This document shows positions 16,462-25,342 of a DNA stretch of 40,893 bases, in pieces. The notes beneath the pieces are model-generated. The model saw only the letters and a list, made by a program, of their open reading frames with translations, was not told where the DNA came from and made no database searches. The position numbers and the translations under genes are program-made. The DNA comes from an uncultured Victivallis sp. (lineage in GTDB: Bacteria; Verrucomicrobiota; Lentisphaeria; Victivallales; Victivallaceae), in contig CALXOE010000034.1 of assembly GCA_944389935.1 (NCBI GenBank), forward strand, positions 1-40,893, given 5' to 3'. The first letter of the stretch is position 1, and each line of letters opens with the position of its first letter.

Positions 16462-16516
16462 TTCGGGCGGCGGGGATGGTTTCGACGCGGAAAAATCGCG
16501 ATTCCCGCTCTCCGGA

Positions 16517-16561
16517 GATTGCATTTCCCGTTTACGGATGTACATTACCAGAAATGCAATC
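16517..16561 (+). promoter_or_regulatory. Alpha-mannosidase promoter flanked by an 11-bp inverted repeat
   Basis: TTGCAT (16519-16524), 16-bp spacer, TACATT (16541-16546). The -35 box lies in the left arm GATTGCATTTC (16517-16527). The exact inverted copy GAAATGCAATC (16551-16561) covers the expected start point. Arm centres are 34 bp apart, a plausible double site for a repressor. Confidence 0.6.
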
Positions 16562-16605
16562 GGTTGTATTATGATCTGCACCTGCGAGTTATAGAAAGGG
16601 AAAAA

Positions 16606-19600
16606 ATGCGACAGGAAGAGATGAAACTGTACCTGGACCGCTGCCAGCGTTTTCTGAGGCGTTGTGAGCCGGATCTGCTGTCTGAGGCACGGGAGATTCA
16701 GGCGGAATTCGCGAACAGCCGGGAGCCGGTCCGCTGGGCCGACCGGCTGACACTGCAATATAAGCCGATCAGAACCGGAGACGACTGGGGCGAGGCGTGG
16801 GAGAGCGCCTGGTTTCATCTCACGGCGGAACTGCCGGAGTCGTGGCGGGGCAAACCGGTCGCGATGCAGCTGAATCTCTCCGGGGAGAGTCTGGTGTTCG
16901 ACGCCGCCGGAGTTCCGGCGTTCGCGCTGACCGGAAACAGCGTCATCAACGCGCATTACACGAAAGAGTATTGCCAGTTCCCGCCGGAGTTTCTGAAAGA
17001 CGGGCGGCTCGACCTCTACGTCGAAGCGGCCGCGAATTCGCTGTTCGGGGTGTTCATGGACGAGGAGCCGCACCGGCTCATCGAAAAGCCGGAGGGGTAT
17101 TTCCCCGGCAAGGTCAAGGCGATGCGGGTCGGGCTCTTCAACACGGAGCTCTGGCACATGCGCATCGAGCTGGAACTTCTGCTGAATTACTATGAGACTC
17201 TTCCCGAGGCGGACTACCGCCGCCGCAAGCTGCTGGCGGCGATGAATGAGGCGGTCAACGTCTATGCCGACGATCCGGCCAATGCGGCTGCGGCGCGCCG
17301 GCCGCTTGCGAAGATGCTTTCGCTGCCGGCGCTCGGGTCGGCGCTGAAAGCGAGTCTGGTCGGGCATGCGCACATCGACACGGGCTGGCTCTGGCCGGTT
17401 CGCGAGACGATCCGCAAGTGCGCGCGCACGTTCGCCAATCAGCTCGACATGATGGATAAATACCCGGGGTACGTGTTCGGCGCCTCGCAGCCGCAGCACT
17501 ACGCCTTTGTGAAAGAGCACTACCCGGAACTTTACGAGAAGATCCGCCGCCGCGTGGCGGAGGGACGCTGGGAGCTTCAGGGCGGCATGTGGGTCGAGGC
17601 GGACTGCAATCTGATCTCCGGGGAGTCGATGGTCCGCCAGTTCCTGCACGGCAAGAACTTCTACATGGATGAGTTCGGGTTCGACGTGAAGAACCTCTGG
17701 ATTCCGGACGTGTTCGGATACTCGGCCGCGCTGCCGCAGATCATCCGGAAATGCGGCTGCGACTTCTTCCTGACGCAGAAGATTTCGTGGAATCAGTTCA
17801 ACCGCTTCCCGCACAACACGTTCTTCTGGGAGGGGATCGACGGCTCCGAAGTGCTGACCCACTTCCCGCCGGAGGACACCTACAACGCATTTGTGTTCCC
17901 GACCGAACTCTGCGCGGCGCAGGACCGTTTCAAGGAGTCGGACATGCTCGACGAGTTCATCAGTCTCTTCGGCATCGGCGACGGCGGCGGCGGCCCGAAA
18001 GAGGAGCACATCGAGCGCGCGCTGCTGCTCGGGAACATGGAGGGCATGCCGAAAGTGAAGTTCGGCCGCGCTGACAAGTTCTTCGAGCGCCTCGCCGCGA
18101 GCGACGCGGTGAAGCAGCGCAGACTCTGCCGCTGGGTCGGCGAACTGTATCTGGAGATGCACCGCGGCACGCTGACCACGCAGGCCCGCACGAAACGCAA
18201 CAACCGCAAACTCGAGCAGCTCCTGACCGCGACCGAGTTCCTCTGCTCGATGGCTCCGGTTTCGGAGTATCCGGCGGCGGAACTCGACAAGGCGTGGAAG
18301 ACGCTTCTCATCAATCAGTTCCACGATATCATCCCGGGCTCGTCCATCCGGAAAGTCTACGAGGTGACCGAGAAGCAGCATGCGGAACTCTTCGAGGTGT
18401 GCGGCCGTCTCATCGCCCGGGCGGCGGAGTCGATCACGGTTCCGGAGGCGGATGCGCTCACGCTCGTCAACACGCTGTCGACGCCGTACACGAATCCGGT
18501 CGAACTGCCGGAGGATTGGGCCGACTGCGAGATCACCGATCTGGCCGGAAACGCCGTTGAAGTTCAGGGGCGTCGCGCGGCCGGGAGGATTCCGGCCTCC
18601 GGCGCGGCGGTCTGGAAACGCGGCGCGAAACGCGCCGCCGCCGTCGAGGAGAGTCACTCCCTGGTGCTGGAGAACCTGCTGGTCCGGTATGAGTTCGACG
18701 CCCGCGGCGAACTTGTGCGCGCCTTCGACAAGGAGGCCGACTGCGAGACGCTGCGTCCCGGCGAAAACGGCAACGTCTTCAATCTCTACGTCGACCGCCC
18801 GAACAACTTCGAGGCGTGGGACGTGGATTTCTTCTACGAGCAGGAGCAGCGGACCGGCGCGGAACCGATTTCGCATTCAAAGTGCGTTACCGGTTCGGTC
18901 GAGTCGACGCTCTCGTTCGAGTGGAAAGTCGGAAACGCCTCGTTTATCCGGCAGACGGTCCGTCTGGCCGCGAACTCGAAGCGGCTCGACTTCGAGACGG
19001 AGGTCGACTGGCACGAATCGCGCCGCATGCTCCGCGTGAATTTCCCGGTGGCGGTCTGCGCCGGAGAAGCCGCATTTGAAATTCAGTACGGTTACGTGAA
19101 GCGTCCGACCCACTCGAACACGAGCTGGGATATGGCGAAATTCGAGGTCGTGGGTCATCGTTACGTCGATTTCTCCGCCGGGAAATACGGTGTCGCGATG
19201 CTGACCGACTGCAAGTACGGTTACCGTACGAACGAAGGGAACCTCGACCTGTGTCTGCTGCGTTCGCCGAAATATCCGGACTGGAATGCGGATCAGGGAC
19301 GCCAGGTGTTCACCTACGCCTATCTGCCGCACGTCGGAGCCCTCGCCGAATCGAATGTCTGGAGCGAGGCCGCGCAGTTGAACCGCGCGCCGCTGCAGTT
19401 TGCCGGCCGCCGGCTGACCGCGGAAGTGCCGTTCTCGGTGCTGGGCGGATCCGTTTCGCTCGAAGTCGTCAAAAAGGCGGAGAAGAGCGACGATCTCGTG
19501 ATCCGGCTCGTCGAGACCGCGGGGTCGGCTTCGCGCACCCGGCTCTGCACCACGCTGAAAGAGGCCCGGCTCATCGAGACCAACCTCATCGAATGGGAAG

Positions 19601-19692
19601 AGCTCGACTCCTTTGAGTTCCGGAACGGCGAGGTCGAACTCGACTTCCGTCCGTTTGACATCCGCACGTTCAAAGTGCGCCGGAAACGCTGA
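16606..19692 (+). CDS. Alpha-mannosidase, glycoside hydrolase family 38
   Basis: 1028 residues from the ATG at 16606 (AAAGGG ribosome binding site). A longer frame reaching 16444 crosses the promoter and is rejected. It hydrolyses terminal alpha-mannosides with retention of configuration. HAHIDTGWLWP places zinc ligands at His256 and Asp258, WIPDVFGYSAALP places the nucleophile at Asp368, and NQFHDIIPGSS contributes His573. No signal peptide is present and the length is that of the cytosolic class II enzymes (MAN2C1/YbgG-like), so it probably acts on imported oligosaccharides or glycosides. It is followed by a strong terminator shared with the convergent GH36 gene. The inverted repeat at its promoter suggests substrate-controlled expression. 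Confidence 0.95.
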   Translation: MRQEEMKLYLDRCQRFLRRCEPDLLSEAREIQAEFANSREPVRWADRLTLQYKPIRTGDDWGEAWESAWFHLTAELPESWRGKPVAMQLNLSGESLVFDAAGVPAFALTGNSVINAHYTKEYCQFPPEFLKDGRLDLYVEAAANSLFGVFMDEEPHRLIEKPEGYFPGKVKAMRVGLFNTELWHMRIELELLLNYYETLPEADYRRRKLLAAMNEAVNVYADDPANAAAARRPLAKMLSLPALGSALKASLVGHAHIDTGWLWPVRETIRKCARTFANQLDMMDKYPGYVFGASQPQHYAFVKEHYPELYEKIRRRVAEGRWELQGGMWVEADCNLISGESMVRQFLHGKNFYMDEFGFDVKNLWIPDVFGYSAALPQIIRKCGCDFFLTQKISWNQFNRFPHNTFFWEGIDGSEVLTHFPPEDTYNAFVFPTELCAAQDRFKESDMLDEFISLFGIGDGGGGPKEEHIERALLLGNMEGMPKVKFGRADKFFERLAASDAVKQRRLCRWVGELYLEMHRGTLTTQARTKRNNRKLEQLLTATEFLCSMAPVSEYPAAELDKAWKTLLINQFHDIIPGSSIRKVYEVTEKQHAELFEVCGRLIARAAESITVPEADALTLVNTLSTPYTNPVELPEDWADCEITDLAGNAVEVQGRRAAGRIPASGAAVWKRGAKRAAAVEESHSLVLENLLVRYEFDARGELVRAFDKEADCETLRPGENGNVFNLYVDRPNNFEAWDVDFFYEQEQRTGAEPISHSKCVTGSVESTLSFEWKVGNASFIRQTVRLAANSKRLDFETEVDWHESRRMLRVNFPVAVCAGEAAFEIQYGYVKRPTHSNTSWDMAKFEVVGHRYVDFSAGKYGVAMLTDCKYGYRTNEGNLDLCLLRSPKYPDWNADQGRQVFTYAYLPHVGALAESNVWSEAAQLNRAPLQFAGRRLTAEVPFSVLGGSVSLEVVKKAEKSDDLVIRLVETAGSASRTRLCTTLKEARLIETNLIEWEELDSFEFRNGEVELDFRPFDIRTFKVRRKR

Positions 19693-19706
19693 ACGTCGAT
19701 ACGATT

Positions 19707-19753
19707 CAGGCCGCCCGTGAACCGGAATCCGGTTGCGGACGGCCTGTTTTTTT
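19707..19753. terminator. Bidirectional terminator between the GH38 and GH36 genes
   Basis: CAGGCCG pairs with CGGCCTG at the base of a longer stem whose upper part is AACCGG/CCGGTT. It is followed by seven T residues on the plus strand (19747-19753), within the end of the convergent gene. Confidence 0.85.
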
Positions 19754-21851
19754 ACCGGTCGGCGAGTCCGATTCTCACGACTCTGCCGCTCATGGCCGCG
19801 GGGGAATCGAGCCGGAACTCCCCGCCGACGATCGAGGCGATGCCTGTCCCCGGCGCGGCGAACTCCTCGAGGATCCGCCATTCCCCGCCCGGCGGCAGGT
19901 GGAACGCGATCTGCGACGGAGGATCGTTGAATACGTGCAGAAAGAGCGCCGCTTCCGTGCCGTTCCTGCTCCGGCGGATCAGGAGCTGATTGCCGCGCAG
20001 CTGCCGCCATGCGGGGCCCATCATGGTCGCGAGCGTGCTCGAGCCGTGTTTCAGCAGCGGGACGAGGCGGCGGTAAAACTCCATCGCGCGGCAGGTCAGA
20101 GCCCACTGTTCGGGGGAGAGTCCGAGGACGTCGCCCGAGAGACAGAACCGCCCGAGCATCGCCGAGGAGAGGATGTACCCGAGTTTCGTCAGATCGTGTT
20201 CCGGCTTCACCACCGCCCAGATCTGGCACTGGCGCGGCAGCATGAGCCGGTGGAGCGAAGCCGCGATCACCGGGACCTCCGGCTCTTCGTGGGCGTCCGA
20301 GAACGAGGACATCGAACTCAGGGCGAACATCGACGGTTCGAGCCGGTGGCCGCCCGAGGCGCAGTTTTCGATCACGAGATCCGGGTTGACCTCGCGGAGC
20401 CGCCGGAACATCCGCCAGGTGCCGAGCACCTGGCGTCGCAGCCCTTCGCCCGGGGAATCCGGATGGTCGCAGCCGAAGCCGACGGTCTCATTGTAGTCGA
20501 CTTTCACGTAGCCGAATTGGTTGTTCCGGAGCATCTGCACGACGCGCTCCTCGAGATAGGCGATCGCCTCCGGATCGTTCAGATTCCAGAAGTGCCGATC
20601 CGGAAAGACCGGGATGCCGTCGAGCGTAAGGTGATGTTCCCGCTGTTCGGTGAACGCCTTTGACCCGGGGCCGCACACCTCGAATTCAAACCAGATGCCC
20701 GGGATGAACCCGCGTTCGCGCAGCCGTTCGGCGGTGGCTTTGATGCCGTCCGGGAAAAGCTCCCGGCTCGGCACCCAGTCCCCCTGGGAGTTGTACCACT
20801 CCGTGCCGGGGGTCTTGAACCAGCCCGCGTCGATCACAAAGTAGCGCACGGGAGTTCCGCGGAGTTTATCGGCGATGGCGAGGATGTTTTTTTCGCTCGG
20901 GTTGCCCCAGGTCGTGCACCACTCGTTGAAGATGACCGGCAGATCCTCCTCGGATTCCGGCACGTCGAGCCGCGCCTCCTGTTCCGCGAGCAGCCGTTCG
21001 CACAGCGCGTCGAAACCGCGGGCGGAGCAGGCGAGAAACGCCTCCGGCCCGGAGAAGCTCTCCCCCGGGGCGATGCGTTTGCTCCAGTGGCCGAACTCCC
21101 GGTCCGCGAGCCCGCCGGAGAGGCTGAAACTGAAGTTCCGGCGGCGCGAAAATTCGATCTGCCAGGAGCCCGCCCACGCGAGCTGCACCCCGTAAAAGAC
21201 TCCGGTTTGCGTCTCCTCCACCGCCGCGAACGGGTGGAATCCGCGCACGGGCATGGTGCCGATCTGGCCGAACCGTTCGCACTGGATCGAGTGCCTGTTC
21301 CAGGAGCGTTCCAGGTGGAGCGCCTCGGCCGTATCGCAGACGTGATACCCCTCCGCGCTCCAGTTCGAGCGGAAACGGTGCAGTTTGACCTGTCCGGACT
21401 GTTCGGCCGCGGTTCCGGGGCCGATTCCGCCGAGGGCGAAACTCTCGATCATGTCGAGCACGACCGGCTGCTCCGAGCGGTTCACGAATTCGATCCGGAC
21501 AGAGAAAACCGGCGTCTCATCGCGCCAGCTCAGGTGATGGATCAGCTCATACCCGCGCGGGTCCGCGAGGGTCGTGACGACCGTCCGCCCCTCTCTCCTC
21601 TGATCGCGGAAACGGAAACGCTCCGTCGAGCCGTTTTCGCGCATCGTGCGCCCCGCGCCGAAGCCGCAGGTGTTGTGGTCGCCGCGGATTTTGACTTCCG
21701 CCAGCGGCACGAGCGTCTCCTCCGGGACGGTCTCCCGCTCCGGGGCGCCGGCCGGAGCCAGCGCGAGTTCGATCCGTCCATCCTCCGGATTGTGCCGGTA
21801 ACGCAGTTCCGTATCGCCGATCCGGAACCGGGAGAGTTCCTGATTGTGCAT
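19752..21851 (-). CDS. Alpha-galactosidase, glycoside hydrolase family 36
   Basis: 699 residues from the ATG at 21851, which has a GGGGAGG ribosome binding site. A GTG at 21872 overlapping the upstream TGA is the alternative start, adding 7 residues. It releases alpha-linked galactose. The catalytic (beta/alpha)8 barrel holds FVIDAGWF, GIWFEFEV, YVKVDYNE with nucleophile Asp452, the ENCASGGHR loop, and SDAHE with acid/base Asp519. The 67-residue spacing of the catalytic pair fits GH36. An N-terminal beta-sandwich (about residues 1-290) and a C-terminal beta domain flank it. There is no signal peptide, so it is cytoplasmic. Last gene of the four-gene minus-strand operon. Confidence 0.93.
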   Translation of the reverse strand: MHNQELSRFRIGDTELRYRHNPEDGRIELALAPAGAPERETVPEETLVPLAEVKIRGDHNTCGFGAGRTMRENGSTERFRFRDQRREGRTVVTTLADPRGYELIHHLSWRDETPVFSVRIEFVNRSEQPVVLDMIESFALGGIGPGTAAEQSGQVKLHRFRSNWSAEGYHVCDTAEALHLERSWNRHSIQCERFGQIGTMPVRGFHPFAAVEETQTGVFYGVQLAWAGSWQIEFSRRRNFSFSLSGGLADREFGHWSKRIAPGESFSGPEAFLACSARGFDALCERLLAEQEARLDVPESEEDLPVIFNEWCTTWGNPSEKNILAIADKLRGTPVRYFVIDAGWFKTPGTEWYNSQGDWVPSRELFPDGIKATAERLRERGFIPGIWFEFEVCGPGSKAFTEQREHHLTLDGIPVFPDRHFWNLNDPEAIAYLEERVVQMLRNNQFGYVKVDYNETVGFGCDHPDSPGEGLRRQVLGTWRMFRRLREVNPDLVIENCASGGHRLEPSMFALSSMSSFSDAHEEPEVPVIAASLHRLMLPRQCQIWAVVKPEHDLTKLGYILSSAMLGRFCLSGDVLGLSPEQWALTCRAMEFYRRLVPLLKHGSSTLATMMGPAWRQLRGNQLLIRRSRNGTEAALFLHVFNDPPSQIAFHLPPGGEWRILEEFAAPGTGIASIVGGEFRLDSPAAMSGRVVRIGLADR

Positions 21852-21868
21852 GAAAGAGTCCTCCCCGG

Positions 21869-22840
21869 TCACAGATCTTTGCCGAGATCGACCAGCCCCG
21901 GAGCGGCGGGCGCTTTCGGGGGAGGCGCGGGATTGCCGGTCGCGGCCGCGTCGTCTTCCGAGAGGAGATCCGCGGCTTTGACCAGTCCGGCGTTGGGATC
22001 GGCGAAATCGACCCCCGCGCGGGCGGTCTCGCCGCCGACGAGCGTGACGATGCCGGTATCGGGATTGCGGAACAGCATCGGAATGGTCGCGGCGGTCTTG
22101 CGGTATTCGTTCGCGACCGGCTTGCCGTCAATCGAGAACGCCAGATACTGGAACACCTTGGGCGAGAGCGGCATGAGCAGATGAATCCGGCTGAGCATGT
22201 CGACCTGAACCGAGAAGCGTTCGTAGCCGACCGCCTTGCCGATCCGGATTACCGAATAGATCTTCTGATCGTCCTCGATCACGAGATAGTAGGCCTTGGT
22301 CGCCCCCTCCGTGATCGACCGGATGTTGTAGGTCCGCTCGGCGGAGACCCCGTTGCCGGCCTCTTTCGTATTGAGTTCCGGGACTCCGACGGTCTGTTTC
22401 CAGACCTGGATTCCGGGTTCGACGTTGAACTTCAGATCCCGGGTCTTGTATTCGCTCGGCAGCAGCGAGTGCGAAACGTAGGCGTGAACCCGGTAGACCC
22501 CGGTCCGGTCGAGCTGATAATAGCGGTTGATCGGCACGATCATGCGTTTGATCTGCCCCGGAGAGAGCACGAGCCCGCGCACGGAGAGTTCCATTCCCGG
22601 CCGTTTCGGCACGATGTTTCCGCGCTGGTCGGTCACCTCGAAAAGAATATATCCCTGCAGTTTCGGATGTTTCCCGAAAAGCAGCGGCCGGGCGGTGTCG
22701 TTGCGCAGCGTCACGCAGGCGTAGATCGGTTCATACTGCATATAGTTGGTCCGGTTCAGCGAGAGGTCCATGCCGATCTGGGCCGACGCGGTCACCGCCG
22801 CGCAGCAGATGAGTAGGGTCAGGGCGATTGATTTGAACAT
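21869..22840 (-). CDS. Secreted protein of unknown function
   Basis: 323 residues from the ATG at 22840, preceded by AGGAGA. Residues 1-20 form a classical Sec signal (MFKSIALTLLICCAAVTASA). The mature part begins QIGMDLSLNRTNYMQYEPIYACVTLRNDTARP, which reads like the start of an immunoglobulin-like beta-sandwich of the kind found in protease-inhibitor and surface proteins. It ends in a Pro/Ala-rich tail (GNPAPPPKAPAAPG). No catalytic motif is apparent. It is 4 bp after the heptosyltransferase gene and 17 bp before the GH36 gene, so it is co-expressed with envelope and carbohydrate functions. I do not recognise the family. Confidence 0.8.
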   Translation of the reverse strand: MFKSIALTLLICCAAVTASAQIGMDLSLNRTNYMQYEPIYACVTLRNDTARPLLFGKHPKLQGYILFEVTDQRGNIVPKRPGMELSVRGLVLSPGQIKRMIVPINRYYQLDRTGVYRVHAYVSHSLLPSEYKTRDLKFNVEPGIQVWKQTVGVPELNTKEAGNGVSAERTYNIRSITEGATKAYYLVIEDDQKIYSVIRIGKAVGYERFSVQVDMLSRIHLLMPLSPKVFQYLAFSIDGKPVANEYRKTAATIPMLFRNPDTGIVTLVGGETARAGVDFADPNAGLVKAADLLSEDDAAATGNPAPPPKAPAAPGLVDLGKDL

Positions 22841-22844
22841 GATT

Positions 22845-23894
22845 TTATTCTCCTGTTGCCAGAGTTTGATTACAGTCGTCAGCAATCCGGGCGGCGTCGA
22901 GCCGGTGACAGGCCGGCGGCTCCTCCGGACAGTTTCGTTTCAGACAGCCGAGGCAGGGCGCTTCGCTCCGGTAGATCCGGTGAATCCTGCCGTAAGGCCC
23001 GGTTCTGGCCGGGTCCGTCGGCCCGAAGAATCCGAACACCGGCCGCTGCAGCGCGGCCGCGGCGTGCATCGGTCCGGAGTCGTTGCTGAGCACGAGACGC
23101 GAATTGCGCAGCAGCTCCATCATGACCCCGAGCGAGGTTTTCCCCGTCAGGTCGAAGAGCGGAACGCCGCCGCCGGCCAGCTGCCGGATCTCCGCCGCGG
23201 CGGGCGAGTCCCCCGCGGTCCCGACAATGGCGAACGCGCACTCCGGGGTCTCCCGGTGGATGCGCCGGATCACCTCCGCGAACAGCGCGGGAGGAAACGT
23301 CTTGGTCTTCCACCGGCTGCCGGGCAGCAGTGCGACCAGCTTCTCCGGAATCGGACCGGGCAGGAGCTGCCGCAGTTTCGCCGCATTTTCCGGATTCTCC
23401 GGCAGGAGCGGCTCCGGAACCGGGTCGGACGCGCCGAACAGCGCATTGACGAGATTCACGTTGCGCTCGACCGCATGACCGGGCGGAACGTCGAACTTCA
23501 GCGTGTATCCGAGTTTCGCCGCCGGTTCGCGCGGGCGCGCGAAGCCGACCACCGGACCCCCTTTCGCCGCCGCCGCGAAAATCGCGCTGCGCGTCAGCCC
23601 CTGAAAGTCGATGACCAGATCATAGCGCCGCCGTCTGAGTTCCCGCACGAGATGCGCGAATTCCGGCACCAGCGTGGTCAGCCGCCCGAGCCGTTTGCGG
23701 TTGAACAAAATCCGCTCGGAGATCGGGCAGGGGCTGTAGTCGAGAATCTCCGCGAACGCCGGGTGCACGAGGTAGTCGAGTTCAGCCTCCGGGCAGTGCC
23801 GCCGCAGCAGTTCAAGCGCCGGGAAAACGTGGAGGATGTCCCCCAGGCTGCTCGGCTTGACCGCCAGAATCCGTTTGACCGATGAGCTCTTCAC
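22845..23894 (-). CDS. Glycosyltransferase family 9, heptosyltransferase (ADP-heptose:LPS type)
   Basis: 349 residues. ILAVKPSSLGDILHVFPAL is the N-terminal GT9 signature, DLVIDFQGLTRSA is the next conserved block, and SNDSGPMHAAAALQRPVFGFFGPTDP is the donor-binding block of WaaC/WaaF enzymes. Such enzymes add heptose to the inner core of lipopolysaccharide on the cytoplasmic face of the inner membrane. This supports an outer membrane with LPS. The C-terminal stretch CLGCLKRNCPEEPPACH is the Cys-rich end seen in many members. Which heptose position it serves cannot be assigned. Confidence 0.92.
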   Translation of the reverse strand: MKSSSVKRILAVKPSSLGDILHVFPALELLRRHCPEAELDYLVHPAFAEILDYSPCPISERILFNRKRLGRLTTLVPEFAHLVRELRRRRYDLVIDFQGLTRSAIFAAAAKGGPVVGFARPREPAAKLGYTLKFDVPPGHAVERNVNLVNALFGASDPVPEPLLPENPENAAKLRQLLPGPIPEKLVALLPGSRWKTKTFPPALFAEVIRRIHRETPECAFAIVGTAGDSPAAAEIRQLAGGGVPLFDLTGKTSLGVMMELLRNSRLVLSNDSGPMHAAAALQRPVFGFFGPTDPARTGPYGRIHRIYRSEAPCLGCLKRNCPEEPPACHRLDAARIADDCNQTLATGE

Positions 23895-23918
23895 TTTTTC
23901 TGAACAGCAGCCGGAGAC

Positions 23919-24722
23919 TCAGCTTCCGAGTTCGAGCCGGGTGGCGAGACGCTCCGGCAGCCCCGCGTCGATGATCTTCTGCTGCTGGCTCGCGATGTCG
24001 TAGGGCAGCCGATACCGCGTGACACAGCGCGCGACCGTGTCGAGCACCGCGAAGCTCGCGCGCGGGTCGCGGTTGCGCGGCTGGCCGATGCTGCCGATGT
24101 TGAACAGATACTTGTAGCCGACCTTGATCTCGACCGGCAGTTCGTCGGCGAGGGTGTAGTCGAAGTTGTCATCCTCGAGTTCGGGGTTGTAGTTCCACTC
24201 TTCGATCTCCTCGATGTGGCTTGAAACCGGTTTCTTGCAGAACGCGACCGGCACATGCGAGTGCCCGCAGAAACACAGCGAGGTGAACTGATAGTTGAAA
24301 TTGTCGGCCGCATGGTGCGCGTCGAAGATGTATCCCCAGTTTTCGGGCGAATCGAGCGTGGCGTGGACGAGCGTGGTGTTGCAGTTCTGCATTGTGGTCC
24401 GGAACGGCGCGCTGCCGATCCAGTTCCGTTCAGCTTCGTCGAGGTGCGCCCGGGTCCATTCCACGGCTTTCTTCGCGTGGGGATTGAAGCCGGAGATTTC
24501 GATGTCGCCGTTGGCCGTGTATTCGTCGTGATTGCCGCGGACGCGCGCAATGCAGTTGAGCTCGTAAATCGTGCGCACGCAGATCTGCGGGTCGGCATTG
24601 TAACCGACGATATCACCGAGGGAGACGTAATGATCCACCTCGAGTTCCCTGCACTTTTCGAGCACCACTTTCAACGCATCGTAGTTGGCGTGGATGTCAC
24701 TCAGAATCGCATACTTAGCCAT
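23919..24722 (-). CDS. Metallophosphoesterase (YfcE/MJ0936-like)
   Basis: 267 residues from the ATG at 24722. The motifs are MAKYAILSDIHANYDAL, VSLGDIVGYNADP, RVRGNHDEY, LVHATL and CFCGHSHVPV, followed by FNIGSIGQPRNRDPRASFAVLD, all typical of the calcineurin-like phosphodiesterase group with two metals. The substrate is unknown; relatives act on cyclic or symmetrical nucleotides or small phosphodiesters in vitro. It is the first gene of the heptosyltransferase operon and has its own promoter at 24817-24845. A frame extending upstream reaches the rnpB gene and is not used. Confidence 0.88.
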   Translation of the reverse strand: MAKYAILSDIHANYDALKVVLEKCRELEVDHYVSLGDIVGYNADPQICVRTIYELNCIARVRGNHDEYTANGDIEISGFNPHAKKAVEWTRAHLDEAERNWIGSAPFRTTMQNCNTTLVHATLDSPENWGYIFDAHHAADNFNYQFTSLCFCGHSHVPVAFCKKPVSSHIEEIEEWNYNPELEDDNFDYTLADELPVEIKVGYKYLFNIGSIGQPRNRDPRASFAVLDTVARCVTRYRLPYDIASQQQKIIDAGLPERLATRLELGS

Positions 24723-24816
24723 CTTCTCAACATCTCCGGACTGTTTCCGGCGCGGGGGGCAGAGGGCCAGACTCTCTCCTCCCGCACCGTCCCGCCGCCG
24801 GCTTCCGGCGCGGATA

Positions 24817-24845
24817 CTTATATGAAATACGAAAAAACACTTCAA
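24817..24845 (-). promoter_or_regulatory. Promoter of the metallophosphatase-GH36 operon
   Basis: On the minus strand: TTGAAG (24845-24840), 17-bp spacer, TATAAG (24822-24817). The -35 box directly abuts the 3' end of rnpB. Confidence 0.65.
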
Positions 24846-24846
24846 G

Positions 24847-25218
24847 AGCACGTCGACTGCTGTAAGCCGGATTCTGTCCTCCGCCGGTGGCGGATGGGCA
24901 ATCATCTGTCTGTGCGACCAGAACCCGGGGTTCATAGCGCCGCGAGCAACGGCTCACCCCCTATTTGGTCTTGCTGCGGGAGGGGTTTACCATGCGGCGC
25001 CGCTCTCGCTGACGCGCCCGGTGGGCTCTTACCCCGCCTTTTCACCCTTACCCGGACGGATCCGGGCGGTTTGCTTTCTGTTGCACTGGCCTTCCTGCGG
25101 CGTATTGTCCGCAGTATCCTCCTTTTCAAGAGGACTCCCCGCTCTATGCAGTCCGGACTTTCCTCAGCCGGACGGTGTCGAAACATCTCCGGCCGCGATT
25201 GCCCGCAATCGACGTACC
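24847..25218 (-). ncRNA. rnpB: RNase P RNA, bacterial type A
   Basis: About 370 nt on the minus strand; it is the catalytic RNA that trims tRNA 5' leaders. Near the 5' end is the universal GAGGAAAGTCCGGACT (about 25155-25140). GGTAAACCCC with GCAAGACCAAATAGG lies in the middle, and the 3' end has ACAGAATCCGGCTTA (about 24876-24862). The ends pair as P1: ACGTCGA near 25215-25209 with TCGACGT near 24856-24850. The ends given follow this pairing and the upstream promoter; a few bases of error are possible. Several long open frames drawn across this region are spurious. Confidence 0.95.
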
Positions 25219-25224
25219 TCCGTT

Positions 25225-25252
25225 AATATAACCATCTCGCCGGAATATACAA
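25225..25252 (-). promoter_or_regulatory. Promoter of rnpB
   Basis: On the minus strand: TTGTAT (25252-25247), 16-bp spacer, TATATT (25230-25225). This predicts a start near 25218, which agrees with the P1 pairing. Confidence 0.7.
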
Positions 25253-25305
25253 GTGCCGTTCCGGTTTTTTTGCGGCCGTTGCCGCGGGAAAAGGCGGTTT
25301 TTTTC

Positions 25306-25334
25306 TTGCAATCGCGCCCGGACGGGAGTATATT
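25306..25334 (+). promoter_or_regulatory. Promoter immediately upstream of the glycosyltransferase gene
   Basis: TTGCAA (25306-25311), 17-bp spacer, TATATT (25329-25334). The predicted start is 25341-25342, with the ATG at 25343, so the transcript would be leaderless or nearly so. Confidence 0.7.
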
Positions 25335-25342
25335 CCCGCTGT

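Noticed and set aside
24255..25226. Long plus-strand open frame over the metallophosphatase gene and rnpB
   Set aside because: It is antisense to a clear coding gene and crosses the RNase P RNA; the translated sequence resembles no protein.
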